Source: Phycisphaerae bacterium
Lineage (GTDB): Bacteria > Planctomycetota > Phycisphaerae > UBA1845
DNA: 64,000 nt
Reading direction: 5' to 3'
Assembly: GCA_029260115.1 (NCBI GenBank)
Contig: JAJDDW010000064.1
Span: 1-64,000, forward strand
The notes under the pieces were generated by a model. It was not told where the DNA came from, did not search any database, and saw nothing but the letters and a program-made list of their open reading frames with translations. The position numbers and the translations under genes were made by a program. Shown one piece after another: positions 9,161-17,882 of the stretch (position 1 is the stretch's first letter; each line of letters starts with the position of its first letter).

Positions 9161-9715
9161 TTAAATCCCCCACCAACCAAACATTTTGGCCGCCAGGATC
9201 ACAAGTGTCCCAGCAGTCAGCGGTACGCCATAAGGCAGTAGCTGCGACGTGTTACCGAAACTCTTGGCGGACCCAAACTCAGTAAACATCGTTTGACCGT
9301 TGGTACACTTCGCCCAGATGATACTCATATTGGCACAGGCCATACGCAGTCGGCCGGAACCAACAATCATCATCACGGCTACGACACCACCGATCATGGC
9401 CCCTAACGCAAAGGAGTACAGCGTGAGCATAGGCCCCATCCATACACCAATCGCTGCCATCAATTTGACATCCCCAGCCCCCATACCGTGCATCATCCAC
9501 GGAACAATCAGCAGTCCAAATCCTGTCAACAATCCTAGCAACCCTACTTGCATTCCGGATCCACCAAAAAACCAACCCTGTACGGCAAACCCCGCAACGA
9601 TAAGCGATAGGTTCAACCAATTAGGTACGCGACGTTGCGCGTAATCGATCCATGATGCCACAAGAACACCAGGCACCAATATTGCACATGTGACAGGCCA
9701 AAAGCTCATGTCCAT
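9161..9715 (-). CDS. cpaA: Flp prepilin peptidase (A24 family, TadV/CpaA)
   Basis: Inner-membrane aspartic peptidase that cleaves the leader of Flp prepilins and TadE-like pseudopilins. It is polytopic, with about six hydrophobic segments. Both catalytic aspartates are visible: one in SWIDYAQRRVPNWLNL near the N-terminus and one in the GMGAGDVKLMAAIG motif (GxGDxK). It lacks the cysteine-rich methylase domain of PilD, as expected for the short TadV/CpaA branch. The ATG at 9715 has AAGGAG eight bases upstream and is preferred over the track start ten codons earlier, giving 184 aa. It lies between the flp pilin genes and the tadE-like gene. Confidence 0.92.
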   Translation of the reverse strand: MDMSFWPVTCAILVPGVLVASWIDYAQRRVPNWLNLSLIVAGFAVQGWFFGGSGMQVGLLGLLTGFGLLIVPWMMHGMGAGDVKLMAAIGVWMGPMLTLYSFALGAMIGGVVAVMMIVGSGRLRMACANMSIIWAKCTNGQTMFTEFGSAKSFGNTSQLLPYGVPLTAGTLVILAAKMFGWWGI

Positions 9716-9832
9716 GGAATCAACTCCTTCTGCAGGCTCCAACATTCAACACATGCTTTTGGTAACCACCTAGGCCGCCAAAGCATCACACATACGCACG
9801 CCTTTCCCCCCCGGAAATACGTTTCGCTGTGC

Positions 9833-9871
9833 AAAAAAAACAGGCCGGCAGGTGCCGTGGATCGCACGGCC
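9833..9871 (-). terminator. Probable terminator/attenuator after flp1
   Basis: Minus strand: GGCCG pairs with CGGCC, with an inner GCCGTG/CACGGC hairpin as an alternative fold, then TG and a run of eight T. It lies 80 bases after the flp1 stop and before the prepilin peptidase. Such a site would keep pilin mRNA more abundant than the downstream assembly genes. Confidence 0.6.
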
Positions 9872-9950
9872 CCCACCGACCCAGAATTCGAACGGGCATC
9901 CCTATGTGGATAATCCACAAGCTCGCCCAGAGCCGCTCCAGCCACAAAGG

Positions 9951-10130
9951 CTAGATAGCATCGATTTCTGTTTTCACATCCGCGAACACGGTGTTCACAG
10001 ACTGGCCGAGTGCACCAACCGTAGCAATGCAAGCCACGATAATCAGCGCTAGCATAACGGCATATTCCGTTGCCGTTGGGCCATCTTCAGACTTCAGGAA
10101 ACGCTTGGCAGTGTTCATAAACGAGTTCAT
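9951..10130 (-). CDS. flp1: Flp-type major pilin 1
   Basis: 59-aa Flp/TadA-pilus pilin. The sequence MNSFMNTAKRFLKSEDGPTA is followed by TEYAVMLALIIVACIATVGAL, the Flp signature. The prepilin peptidase should cut in the SEDGPTATEY region before the hydrophobic helix that packs in the fibre core; the conserved Glu and Tyr (TEY) are present. The ORF track extends upstream to 10157, but GGAGAGGAG lies six bases before the ATG at 10130, which fixes the start. A stem-loop (GGGGC/GCCCC) sits in its leader at 10151-10166. Confidence 0.95.
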   Translation of the reverse strand: MNSFMNTAKRFLKSEDGPTATEYAVMLALIIVACIATVGALGQSVNTVFADVKTEIDAI

Positions 10131-10517
10131 GCGAAACTCCTCTCCGTAACGGGGCAAAAACGCCCCATCGATTAATTGTGAAGGTTATCAGGACGGCATC
10201 AAATGGCCGCCCGTACCCTCAAAGGCAAACCCGCGTCTCCAAAGGTCGCGAGCATAAGGACCATACTGAAAAGCGTAACGCTTGGTGTCGTTCTCGACGC
10301 GTCGCTTTTTCGTGCAGGGCGCATTCATTGGCGTGTTTATTGCCTCACCCCCGCTTTGCGTTCAAGGTTTGTCGTGGTCGACATCACCTTGTCATCTTCA
10401 CTTACAACGTATGAAACAAACAGCCAGCAAGCAAATCATTTTTTGCAATTTTTTTCTCTTTGGCTTTATTCACGTAATTGTACACAACACACACTCCCAG
10501 CCCCGCACCCAAACCAC
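10131..10517. other. Intergenic region upstream of flp1
   Basis: About 390 bases between flp1 and the divergent pilin gene. Plus-strand ORFs here (10178-10414, 10203-10637) overlap pilin coding sequence and look like noise. The flp1 leader hairpin is at 10151-10166. No confident promoter. Confidence 0.45.
10151..10166 (-). promoter_or_regulatory. Leader stem-loop of flp1
   Basis: On the minus strand GGGGC-GTTTTT-GCCCC forms a compact hairpin about 20 bases before the flp1 start codon and just upstream of its ribosome binding site. It may stabilise the pilin mRNA or modulate translation; that is inference. Confidence 0.45.
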
Positions 10518-10673
10518 TTAGACAGTAGACGCGATAAGCCACGTCATGGGGACGTATCCCGTGAGCATGCCGATAAAAGTCACCACAAACAACGTCAGCA
10601 GCAGTGCGCATTCTGTCGAACTAACTGCACGCTCTGACACAATTAATCGATTGAACATATTTTCGCTTTTCAT
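10518..10673 (-). CDS. Divergent Flp-pilin-like small protein
   Basis: A 51-aa ORF too short for the supplied track. It reads MKSENMFNRLIVSERAVSST, then ECALLLTLFVVTFIGML, ending MTWLIASTV. The layout matches Flp pilins: a short basic leader, SER/SED, a T-E pair at the start of a hydrophobic helix, then a small C-terminal part. Compared with flp1 and flp2 the DG is replaced by RA and the TEY by TEC, so the conserved tyrosine is a cysteine. It sits between flp1 and flp2 on the same strand. It could be a minor pilin, a fibre-capping subunit or a decaying paralogue. Confidence 0.6.
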   Translation of the reverse strand: MKSENMFNRLIVSERAVSSTECALLLTLFVVTFIGMLTGYVPMTWLIASTV

Positions 10674-10698
10674 CCCCACCATCCTTTAAACAAAGGCA

Positions 10699-10878
10699 TT
10701 ACACAGCATTCACTTCGGCCATGATGGCGTCATAAAGCCCCTGCACACTGCTACCAAAAGCGCCCATCGTGCTTATCACACCGAACAATACAACAGCCAG
10801 CAGGACTGCGTATTCGGTCGTAGTTGGGCCATCGTCTTCAGAGTAGAATCGTCTTATTTGGCGAATTAGTTTTTCCAT
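10699..10878 (-). CDS. flp2: Flp-type pilin 2
   Basis: A 59-aa ORF just under the track's length cutoff. It begins MEKLIRQIRRFYSEDDGPTT, followed by TEYAVLLAVVLFGVISTMGAF. The SEDxGPTxTEYAV segment is the Flp pilin processing and helix start, nearly identical to flp1, and the product has the same length. An AGGCGATCC purine stretch upstream of the ATG is a modest ribosome binding site. It is the first gene of the tad locus in transcription order. Having two full Flp pilins suggests a duplicated major pilin or a major/minor pair. Confidence 0.93.
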   Translation of the reverse strand: MEKLIRQIRRFYSEDDGPTTTEYAVLLAVVLFGVISTMGAFGSSVQGLYDAIMAEVNAV

Positions 10879-11188
10879 AGGATCGCCTTCCCCCCGCGTT
10901 ATAATCTTCTGCTCCCCTCGCGGCTCTCCTGCGCCTTAGCACGCATACAAGAAAGACCGCCAACCTCAAGGTTCAAATACGAATCACGGTTTGGCAAACA
11001 TAATTTGCAACTATTTTGGGTATGAAACTCGTTACTGGACTTAACGAACGTTATCGCGGCAAAGATAGCGTCCTATATATGTCATATCGTGGTATCGGCT
11101 AAGATTGTAGGATGCCTCATTGCACATGCTGAATGCAGCGTGACATGCACTTGACGTGTACTGCGTTGATGGCAGGAAATACGGAAAG
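10879..11188. other. Intergenic region upstream of flp2
   Basis: About 310 bases with no gene. It must hold the promoter of the pilin unit. A TTGGCAAAC...TTTGCAA element near 10990-11012 resembles a sigma-54 site at first sight, but its spacing is wrong (see rejected items). Confidence 0.45.
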
Positions 11189-11219
11189 AAAAAAGGGCGC
11201 TGCCAATGGCAACGCCCTT
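11189..11219 (-). terminator. Rho-independent terminator after the PDZ gene
   Basis: Minus strand: AAGGGCG and CGCCCTT pair with an inner TGCCA/TGGCA helix, followed by TTTT-C-TTT. It lies about 35 bases after the stop of the PDZ-protein gene. Confidence 0.85.
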
Positions 11220-11252
11220 CAAATACTTACTATACTATAGGGATGTTATAAA

Positions 11253-12689
11253 CTACTTCGATTCGGCGCGTAAGTCCTGATATTTTTCATATAGATCGGG
11301 ATTACGATTCGCCAGATCATCCTCGTTTTCATATAGATCAATCAACTCGGAGTCACCCTTACGCACTTTAACTTCGATCATGCCATTAGGCCGGACTTCA
11401 AAGCTTTGCTTGGCACGGCTCAAATGCGGAGCGCCATTCATGCCTCTAATTTTGAACATATTCGGCAGGGACTTAAGCTCATCTTCTGATAAAGCGCCAC
11501 TGTCTTCAATCTGTTTCATCGCTTCTTCTATGTGTAAGTGAGCATTTTCAAAAGCTTCATGGGCATCTTCAAAGCCCTCCATACCTTGTGTCCATAGATT
11601 TATGGAGGCAGGGAGGTTTTCGGTATCAAAATCAAAATTGAAATCGAAATGTAGGTCGTCGAGATCGAGATCGTCCATTTTGAATTCAAAATGCCCGCCG
11701 AAGTCTCCAAAAAGTTCCGCAGCTTCTTCATCCGCGGCTTGCAACGCTTCGAGGTCAGCATACGTTTCAACTGTTTCGTCGCCGCTCTCGTCGCCTCTCG
11801 TCACGGTGATCGGTCCATCGCCCTCTTGCTCTATGGAAATATTAACGCCGTCTAGCGAGGTCGTTGTCTGTATACGCTTACCATCGTCACCGACGAAAAT
11901 TTTCGTCATATGACTGCCCGCTTGGGGCATTAACAATTTAATATTTGCTGGCAACCCTTCTAAGTCAGACAAATCGCCAAGATCCTTGTAAATCCACTCG
12001 CCATCATCATCGCGATGCAAAAATTTAGCGCTGGTGTGAATATTTTCTTCTATCTCTGCCAACGGCGCGTTATTAAATTTCCACTCAAACTTATTTGATG
12101 CCGCGCGCGAACCGAGCGTTACGGCGAACGCCTTCTCTTCGCCATCACGCAAGACAACAACGTCGATCTCATCGCCAGGCTTATTGGTCGCGACAAGCTT
12201 TACTAAGTCGCTAACGTTTGAACCGACCGCCTGGCCATCGATCGAAACAATCACATCCTTAGCTTGAAGACCAGCTTGATCAGCCGGGCTGTCGTCTACC
12301 ACATTTGTAATGACCACGCCAACTTCTTCTTGGCTATCAGCCCGTGCTTGAATATTCACCAACGAAACGCCCAACCAGCCGCGACTTGCAGCCTCGTCAT
12401 CGCTACCGTTAATTATAGTACGTACTTCTACCCGATGCTTTTCACTGCGACCATCATCCTTCAAATCATCGCCAGCGTAAGCAACCACCACATTATGGCC
12501 AACATGGCCAGCTAATTCACCGTCATCTGCAGTGACAAACACATGGTTGCCACCATCGGCACCCAGCACTTTCACTAAGACTTTTGCCTTACCATTACAT
12601 TCACCATCATCGCCCGTCACACCAACTATCGCCTGCGCGAAAAAGTGTGGCGCTACCGCCATCAAAAGATAAGAAATCATCGTAGCCAT
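11253..12689 (-). CDS. Exported acidic PDZ-domain protein
   Basis: 478-aa protein with an N-terminal signal-like segment (MISYLLMAVAPHFFAQA), so probably periplasmic or cell-surface. Residues about 100-195 form a PDZ domain: RGWLGVSLVNI, then VVDDSPADQAGLQAKDVIVSIDGQ, the carboxylate-binding and DxxxxxNG-like region of HtrA-type PDZ domains. No protease domain is present. The C-terminal half is very acidic (DDLDLDDLHFDFNFDFD) and I recognise no family in it. AAGGAG eight bases before the ATG supports the start. It follows the anti-sigma gene by 115 bases in the order sigma, anti-sigma, PDZ and ends at a terminator, so it may be part of that regulon or sensory module. Confidence 0.8.
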   Translation of the reverse strand: MATMISYLLMAVAPHFFAQAIVGVTGDDGECNGKAKVLVKVLGADGGNHVFVTADDGELAGHVGHNVVVAYAGDDLKDDGRSEKHRVEVRTIINGSDDEAASRGWLGVSLVNIQARADSQEEVGVVITNVVDDSPADQAGLQAKDVIVSIDGQAVGSNVSDLVKLVATNKPGDEIDVVVLRDGEEKAFAVTLGSRAASNKFEWKFNNAPLAEIEENIHTSAKFLHRDDDGEWIYKDLGDLSDLEGLPANIKLLMPQAGSHMTKIFVGDDGKRIQTTTSLDGVNISIEQEGDGPITVTRGDESGDETVETYADLEALQAADEEAAELFGDFGGHFEFKMDDLDLDDLHFDFNFDFDTENLPASINLWTQGMEGFEDAHEAFENAHLHIEEAMKQIEDSGALSEDELKSLPNMFKIRGMNGAPHLSRAKQSFEVRPNGMIEVKVRKGDSELIDLYENEDDLANRNPDLYEKYQDLRAESK

Positions 12690-12804
12690 CGGAAAAACTC
12701 CTTTTTGTTATTGCTCTATTAGCCTCACGCAATGTGCGACCAAACCCATATCCATTTGTTCCGTTAATTTAAGCGACACACTACATGCCGTCGCGTCCAC
12801 ACGC

Positions 12805-13416
12805 TTACATTTGCCCCCACTCATTGGAAGGCACCATACGTTGCTTTGGTTTTCGAATCGTCCGCGTTCGATTCACTTCTATCCAATATAGATTTCCGTC
12901 ATCACCCTGCACGCCGATGACCTCTCGGCCATTGTCACGCTGAATACGCGGCTGACGCCAATCAACATAATTCATCATGCCACCCTGTTGGTTTGGCTGC
13001 GTGGTCACAGGCCGCATTGCGTTCATCGGTGCGGACATCTGAGTGGGATGCTGCACCACCAGAGGTGATTGAGTCTGATCGAGTTGGAGCGACGGGACAG
13101 GGACAATCAGCGCCAACACAGCCGCCGCAATCGCACCAACTACTAGCCAGCCATATCGTTTACGCGTCGACCAGTCATGTGCCGTTACCTGCAACGGCAA
13201 CGCTACACGGTCAAACCGAGGCGTAACAGAAGCGTACTCATTATCCATCGCAGCTGAAGCGCGTGTGTCAATTTGTTTGTAGTCGTCAAACAACTGTCGC
13301 GCATCAGGATTTCTAAGCAATTCGCGGTCAAGCGCTAGCGATTGATCCGGTGACAACTCGCCGTCAAGCTTTCGCACAATCAATCGTTCAATGTCATTCA
13401 AATCATAGTCTGTCAT
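12805..13416 (-). CDS. Probable membrane anti-sigma factor
   Basis: 203-aa protein whose start overlaps the ECF sigma gene by 14 bases, so the two are translationally coupled. The N-terminal part (DIERLIVRKLDGELSPDQSL) has the helical layout of anti-sigma domains, including the common LDGELS element, but lacks the His/Cys zinc motif. A single membrane helix follows (WLVVGAIAAAVLALIVPVP, about 90-110), then a Gln/Pro-rich stretch and a basic C-terminal part outside. The assignment as anti-sigma factor rests on this architecture and on gene context. Confidence 0.75.
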   Translation of the reverse strand: MTDYDLNDIERLIVRKLDGELSPDQSLALDRELLRNPDARQLFDDYKQIDTRASAAMDNEYASVTPRFDRVALPLQVTAHDWSTRKRYGWLVVGAIAAAVLALIVPVPSLQLDQTQSPLVVQHPTQMSAPMNAMRPVTTQPNQQGGMMNYVDWRQPRIQRDNGREVIGVQGDDGNLYWIEVNRTRTIRKPKQRMVPSNEWGQM

Positions 13417-14002
13417 GACGTAATCTCACTTTGTCCTTTAACGATTCACGAAGCAATCGTCGCGCACGAACCAAGCGCGTTTCAATAGAGTCCACCGGCA
13501 TAGCCATCGCGTCGGCTATCTCCCGATAAGACCATCCGTTCATATGACGAAGCACAAACGGCTCGCGATACAAAGCCGGCAACGCCTGAATAGCGGCCAT
13601 CACCTGCTGGTGCTGTTCGTCTCGTATCACGCCAGTCGAACCAACTGCCCGATCATGGGGCTGTGTGACCTCAAAAGGCATAGGCTCGGATCGCTTTCGT
13701 CGGCGCGTTATATCACGACCAGCGTCGATGGCGGCGTTACGCGCCAAGCGATAAACCCAAGATCGCCATCGCCGCGTATCACGCAGCTTCTTCGCCTGCG
13801 ACCAAATACCTAACCAAGCCTGCTGAACGACGTCTTCGCAGCGATCCGGGTCGCCCAACACGCCATAAACCACACCATGAACCCAACGATGCTGCCTGCG
13901 CACAAACTCGTCAAACGCGTAACGGTCACCCGTTTGAATCGCCTCGAAAACCGGAACTTCCGGATCAAAATCGTCGGTCAACGCCACAGTCATCTCATCC
14001 AT
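13403..14002 (-). CDS. ECF RNA polymerase sigma factor
   Basis: 199-aa ECF (group 4) sigma factor. Region 2 covers about 30-100: FVRRQHRWVHGVVYGVLGDP, then EDVVQQAWLGIWSQ, and RSWVYRLARNAAIDAGR for -10 recognition. Region 4 covers about 130-185, with LPALYREPFVLRHMNGWSY and the helix-turn-helix AMPVDSIETRLVRARR. The linker carries a basic insert (RRRKRSE). The downstream partner is the overlapping anti-sigma gene. ECF sigma factors often drive their own operon, but I could not identify the promoter. Confidence 0.92.
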   Translation of the reverse strand: MDEMTVALTDDFDPEVPVFEAIQTGDRYAFDEFVRRQHRWVHGVVYGVLGDPDRCEDVVQQAWLGIWSQAKKLRDTRRWRSWVYRLARNAAIDAGRDITRRRKRSEPMPFEVTQPHDRAVGSTGVIRDEQHQQVMAAIQALPALYREPFVLRHMNGWSYREIADAMAMPVDSIETRLVRARRLLRESLKDKVRLRHDRL

Positions 14003-14145
14003 ATAGACGTTCGTCTACCCTGCTAACCTGTCATGTAAATTAAATTTATTCGCCCGATAAGTATGGCGATACAAGCGCATTCGTAGAATCGCCTAAAATG
14101 GGGTTTTGGATGAGTAGAAATGGGGAGACCCCCCTACGGCGGTAC

Positions 14146-17100
14146 TCAGACCGCTACCGGCTGTCTAGTTGCGTCAGCCAACCTAGAGGGGATGCGTGGC
14201 ATGAGGCGCTGCCTCGGACCAAGGACATTGACCGCCCCCGCGCCTAAAAGCGATGACAACGTGTCTAATAACGCCGGGTTACACAGCACCCGCATCGTCG
14301 GATGGCACTCTATCTGAACAATGAAACGATCCGCGGTCGGCACGCGCACGTAAACCGGACATTCGCCTTTATGCTGACGTAACAGCTCGACTAGCTGGCC
14401 TATCGGTGATTGCTCGGTGACATCAAGAATAAGCGCCGAAGCCAACTGCCCAGCCGCTTTGCTCAGCGGTACGATGCCACTGACACGAAGCGATGGTTCT
14501 TCTCGTTTACGATCGACCGTACCCTCCAAAAATACAATCGCGTCTGGCACCAGATCCGCTCGAAACGCTTCCAAATCCTTGGGGAAGACGAGGGCTTCGG
14601 TGCGCCCCTTCAAATCTTCAATTGAAATAATACCCAATTTCTTGCCGGGATTGCGCCCGCCGCGTGCTGTCACTATTCTGACACTAGATATCATGCCGCC
14701 AAGCACTACACTGTCGCCGTCGTTATACTTCGCTAAATCAATCGTCGTCACTGTAGCGCAGGCATTGAGCAGCGCCTCGTGAGAAGTGAGCGGATGCTTG
14801 GTGACATAAAAACCCAGCACGGCTTTCTCGCGGACGAGCATCTCAGCTTCCGTCCACTCGGCGTTACCAATCGGTGGGGCATTAGAAACCTCAGCATCAT
14901 CGCCACCACCGAAAAGGCTGATCTGTCCCGCACGCACATCTTGTTGATGAGCCTGGCCTACGGAAATGGCGCTTTCTAATACGTCCACCAAAGCTTTACG
15001 CATCGCGCCAGTCACATCAAACGCGCCCGCACAGATTAATGACTCCACAGCTGCGCGGTTGACTCTAGTAAGGTCCACCCGTTCACAAAAATCGTACAGG
15101 TCTTTGTATACGCCGTTCTTTTCACGCCCTTCTACAATACCCTCGACAGCCTTGCTGCCAACGCCTTTAATCGCGCCGAGTCCGAAGCGAATTAACCCTG
15201 GCCTAGCTTTGATTTCACCTTCCGCACGAACCAATCTCGATTCGACGGCGAAATCCAACTTGGAACTGTTGATACTGGGAGGCTCAACACTGATCCCCAT
15301 ATCCCGGCAGGCTTCGCGATATTCCGCGATTTTGTCCGTACTCGACATTTCATATGTCAACAACGCAGCCATGAACTCGACAGGGTGATAGGTCTTTAGC
15401 CAAGCGGTTTGAAAAGCTACGATCGCATAACCCGTTGAGTGGGCCTTGTTGAAAGCGTATCCACCGAATTTCAAAATGTCTTCAAATATTTGCTCTGCGG
15501 TTTTTCGATCCACTCCGTTAGCATCACACCCAGCGACGAACGGTTCGCGCATGGACTCGATCAAGTCGATTTTTTTCTTGCTAATCGCTTTGGCTAATCT
15601 AAATGCTTTTTTGAGTTCAATACCGCCTAGACGATTCACCAGCCGTGAGACTTGCTCCTGGTAAACCATAATCCCATAGGTTTCTTCGAGCACCTCCGTC
15701 ATCGCGGGGTGCGGCGTACTCCAAGCTTGCCCATGCTTTCTTGAAATATATTCCGGAATATATTCCATAGGCCCGGGTCGATACAACGCATTGGCAGCGA
15801 TGAGGTCTTCGATGCGGTTAGGGCGCATGCGCATGATAACATCACGCATCCCGCCGGACTCAAACTGAAACACACCCTTCGTTTCACCACGAGCTATTAA
15901 GCTATACACGCGCTGGTCGGCTAGGTCGATTTTTTCCAGGTCGATCTTTTCACCGGTGCTCTGCTCGGCTAATTGGCGTGCTCGTTCGATCACACTAAGC
16001 GTGCGTAGACCTAAAAAATCCATCTTGAGCAGGCCAACACGCTCTACGGTGGGACCGTCGAATTGCGTAATCAGCGCGTCTTGCCCGGCGGCTTTATATA
16101 GCGGCAGAAAATTCGACAAAGGCTTATCCGCGACAACAACCCCAGCCGCGTGTATGCCCGCGTTACGCGCGACACCTTCTAACCTCCGCCCAATGTCAAT
16201 GACTCGCTTTACCGTTTCGTCGGCCTCGTATTGCTTGCGCAATTCTGGCTCTTGATCCAACGCTTTATCCAGCGTCATTTTCAATTCGGTCGGAATGAGT
16301 TTGGTTAACTCATTGGCTCGTGCAAAGTCCATGCCCAGTACACGGGCAACGTCTTTGACCGCAGCTTTGGCTTTGAGCGTGCCAAAAGTGATAATTTGCG
16401 CAACATGGCCATACTTGTTGCGCACGTAATCAATGAGCTTCGTGCGACTGTCCTGGCAAATGTCCAGATCGATATCCGGCATTTCGTCGCGGTCGGGGTC
16501 CATAAAACGCTCGAAATAGAGTCCATAACGAATGGGGTCTGGTCGTGATAAATACAGCGTATAAGCCACGACCGAACTGCAACCACTACCGCGCGTGTTG
16601 ACCGGTATCCCTTCCTCTATGGCGTACTTAACGCAATCCCAAACGATCAAAAAGTAACTGGCAAAGCCCTTACTGGTGATGACCTCCAACTCATAGTCGA
16701 TGCGCTCTCGCAACTCTGGTGTGATCTCTTTATAACGCTCAGCCGCACCCTGATACACTAACTGCCGAAGATAAGCCGCATCGTCCAGTGCCTCTCCTTT
16801 GTCACTTTTTATCTCAGCGGGAACTTGATATACCGGGGCGTGCCGCTGGTTTAAGTCCAGCTCCAAATTACACATGTCCGCGATACGGAGTGTATTGGCC
16901 AGCGCTTCTGGATGTTTTGGAAAGAGCGAAGCCATCTGCTCGCCATTTTTGAAAAAGAATTGGTCGGTTGGAAACTTAAAGCGATCTTCATCTGCTAATT
17001 GTTTGCCGGTATTGATACAACACAACACATCATGAGCCTCAACGTCGCCGTGCTCAAGATAGTGAACATCGTTCGTAGCAATCACCCCCACGCCCAAACG

Positions 17101-17691
17101 CTTAGCCATGTCAATAAGTTCTGGATTCAGTCGCTGCTGATCCTCTATTTTGTGATCTTGCAACTCCATGAAAAATCGGTCTGGGCCGAAAATGTCTAAA
17201 TAAGTCTTAGCGGACTCCTCGGCTGCGGCGCGATCTTTCGTGAGAAACTGTTGCGGCACCTCACCACCGATGCAGGTACTGGTGCAAATGAGTCCGCCCG
17301 AAAACTCTCGAAGCACCTCCTTATCAATCCGAGGCTTGCGATAAAAACCTTCGGTATACCCAATACTCGAAAGGCGCATGAGGTTTTGATACCCCTCAAG
17401 ATTCATGGCTAACAGCAGCAGGTGATAGGTTTCTTTGCCTTTCGTCGCTTCCCGTGAGCTTCGATGGGTCTTTGCTAAATAGGTCTCGCAGCCAATGATC
17501 GGTTTAATACCGGCCGCTTTAGCTGCGGAATAAAATTCTATCGCGCCAAACATATTGCCGTGGTCAGTAATTGCCACGGCTGGCATATCAAATTCTTTGG
17601 CGCGATTGATAAGCGCCTTGATACGCGTAGCCCCATCCAACAAGCTGTAATGGGTGTGAACATGAAGATGAACGAAATCAGTGTTGCTCAT
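14146..17691 (-). CDS. dnaE: DNA polymerase III subunit alpha
   Basis: Replicative polymerase catalytic subunit, 1181 aa, normal for DnaE1. The N-terminal PHP domain starts FVHLHVHTHYSLLDGATRI with its metal-ligand HxH and ITDHGNMFGA. The C-family palm carries the catalytic aspartates in MPDIDLDICQDSR (about residue 405), then QIITFGTLKAKAAVKDVARV. The finger and beta-binding regions include YRPGPMEYIPEYI and GYAFNKAHSTGYAIVAFQTAW. The C-terminal OB-fold is visible as GMISSVRIVTARGGRNPGKK. GAGG four bases before the ATG supports the start. It is monocistronic as far as I can see, with the GT-C/TPR gene 190 bases upstream. Confidence 0.98.
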   Translation of the reverse strand: MSNTDFVHLHVHTHYSLLDGATRIKALINRAKEFDMPAVAITDHGNMFGAIEFYSAAKAAGIKPIIGCETYLAKTHRSSREATKGKETYHLLLLAMNLEGYQNLMRLSSIGYTEGFYRKPRIDKEVLREFSGGLICTSTCIGGEVPQQFLTKDRAAAEESAKTYLDIFGPDRFFMELQDHKIEDQQRLNPELIDMAKRLGVGVIATNDVHYLEHGDVEAHDVLCCINTGKQLADEDRFKFPTDQFFFKNGEQMASLFPKHPEALANTLRIADMCNLELDLNQRHAPVYQVPAEIKSDKGEALDDAAYLRQLVYQGAAERYKEITPELRERIDYELEVITSKGFASYFLIVWDCVKYAIEEGIPVNTRGSGCSSVVAYTLYLSRPDPIRYGLYFERFMDPDRDEMPDIDLDICQDSRTKLIDYVRNKYGHVAQIITFGTLKAKAAVKDVARVLGMDFARANELTKLIPTELKMTLDKALDQEPELRKQYEADETVKRVIDIGRRLEGVARNAGIHAAGVVVADKPLSNFLPLYKAAGQDALITQFDGPTVERVGLLKMDFLGLRTLSVIERARQLAEQSTGEKIDLEKIDLADQRVYSLIARGETKGVFQFESGGMRDVIMRMRPNRIEDLIAANALYRPGPMEYIPEYISRKHGQAWSTPHPAMTEVLEETYGIMVYQEQVSRLVNRLGGIELKKAFRLAKAISKKKIDLIESMREPFVAGCDANGVDRKTAEQIFEDILKFGGYAFNKAHSTGYAIVAFQTAWLKTYHPVEFMAALLTYEMSSTDKIAEYREACRDMGISVEPPSINSSKLDFAVESRLVRAEGEIKARPGLIRFGLGAIKGVGSKAVEGIVEGREKNGVYKDLYDFCERVDLTRVNRAAVESLICAGAFDVTGAMRKALVDVLESAISVGQAHQQDVRAGQISLFGGGDDAEVSNAPPIGNAEWTEAEMLVREKAVLGFYVTKHPLTSHEALLNACATVTTIDLAKYNDGDSVVLGGMISSVRIVTARGGRNPGKKLGIISIEDLKGRTEALVFPKDLEAFRADLVPDAIVFLEGTVDRKREEPSLRVSGIVPLSKAAGQLASALILDVTEQSPIGQLVELLRQHKGECPVYVRVPTADRFIVQIECHPTMRVLCNPALLDTLSSLLGAGAVNVLGPRQRLMPRIPSRLADATRQPVAV

Positions 17692-17882
17692 AAAGCCTCG
17701 AAAATCCTTTTCCGGCGTTGGTCAACCACGAGGGCCATTCGTCATGCACTACGCGAATGGCTATCGTATCCATTCAAACAGAGACGTCCACGGCGCACTT
17801 CCTGCATAACCATAATGGAGCGCGACAAGGTCGCATACCGCAACCACAGATTTCACAAAGGTTTCACAGCGTAAGATACTGC

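Noticed and set aside
9870-9930. tRNA-like segment with TTCGAA and a TGTGGATTATCCACA stem
   Set aside because: The T-arm stem does not pair (GCCCG against TCTGG), the anticodon loop would have five bases, and no acceptor stem is found.
10203-10637. 144-aa plus-strand ORF opposite the pilin genes
   Set aside because: It is antisense to the divergent Flp gene and reads through non-coding sequence; no family features.
10985-11015. Possible sigma-54 promoter (TTGGCAAACATAATTTGCAA)
   Set aside because: The GG and GC elements are 12 bases apart instead of 10, so it does not fit the -24/-12 spacing.
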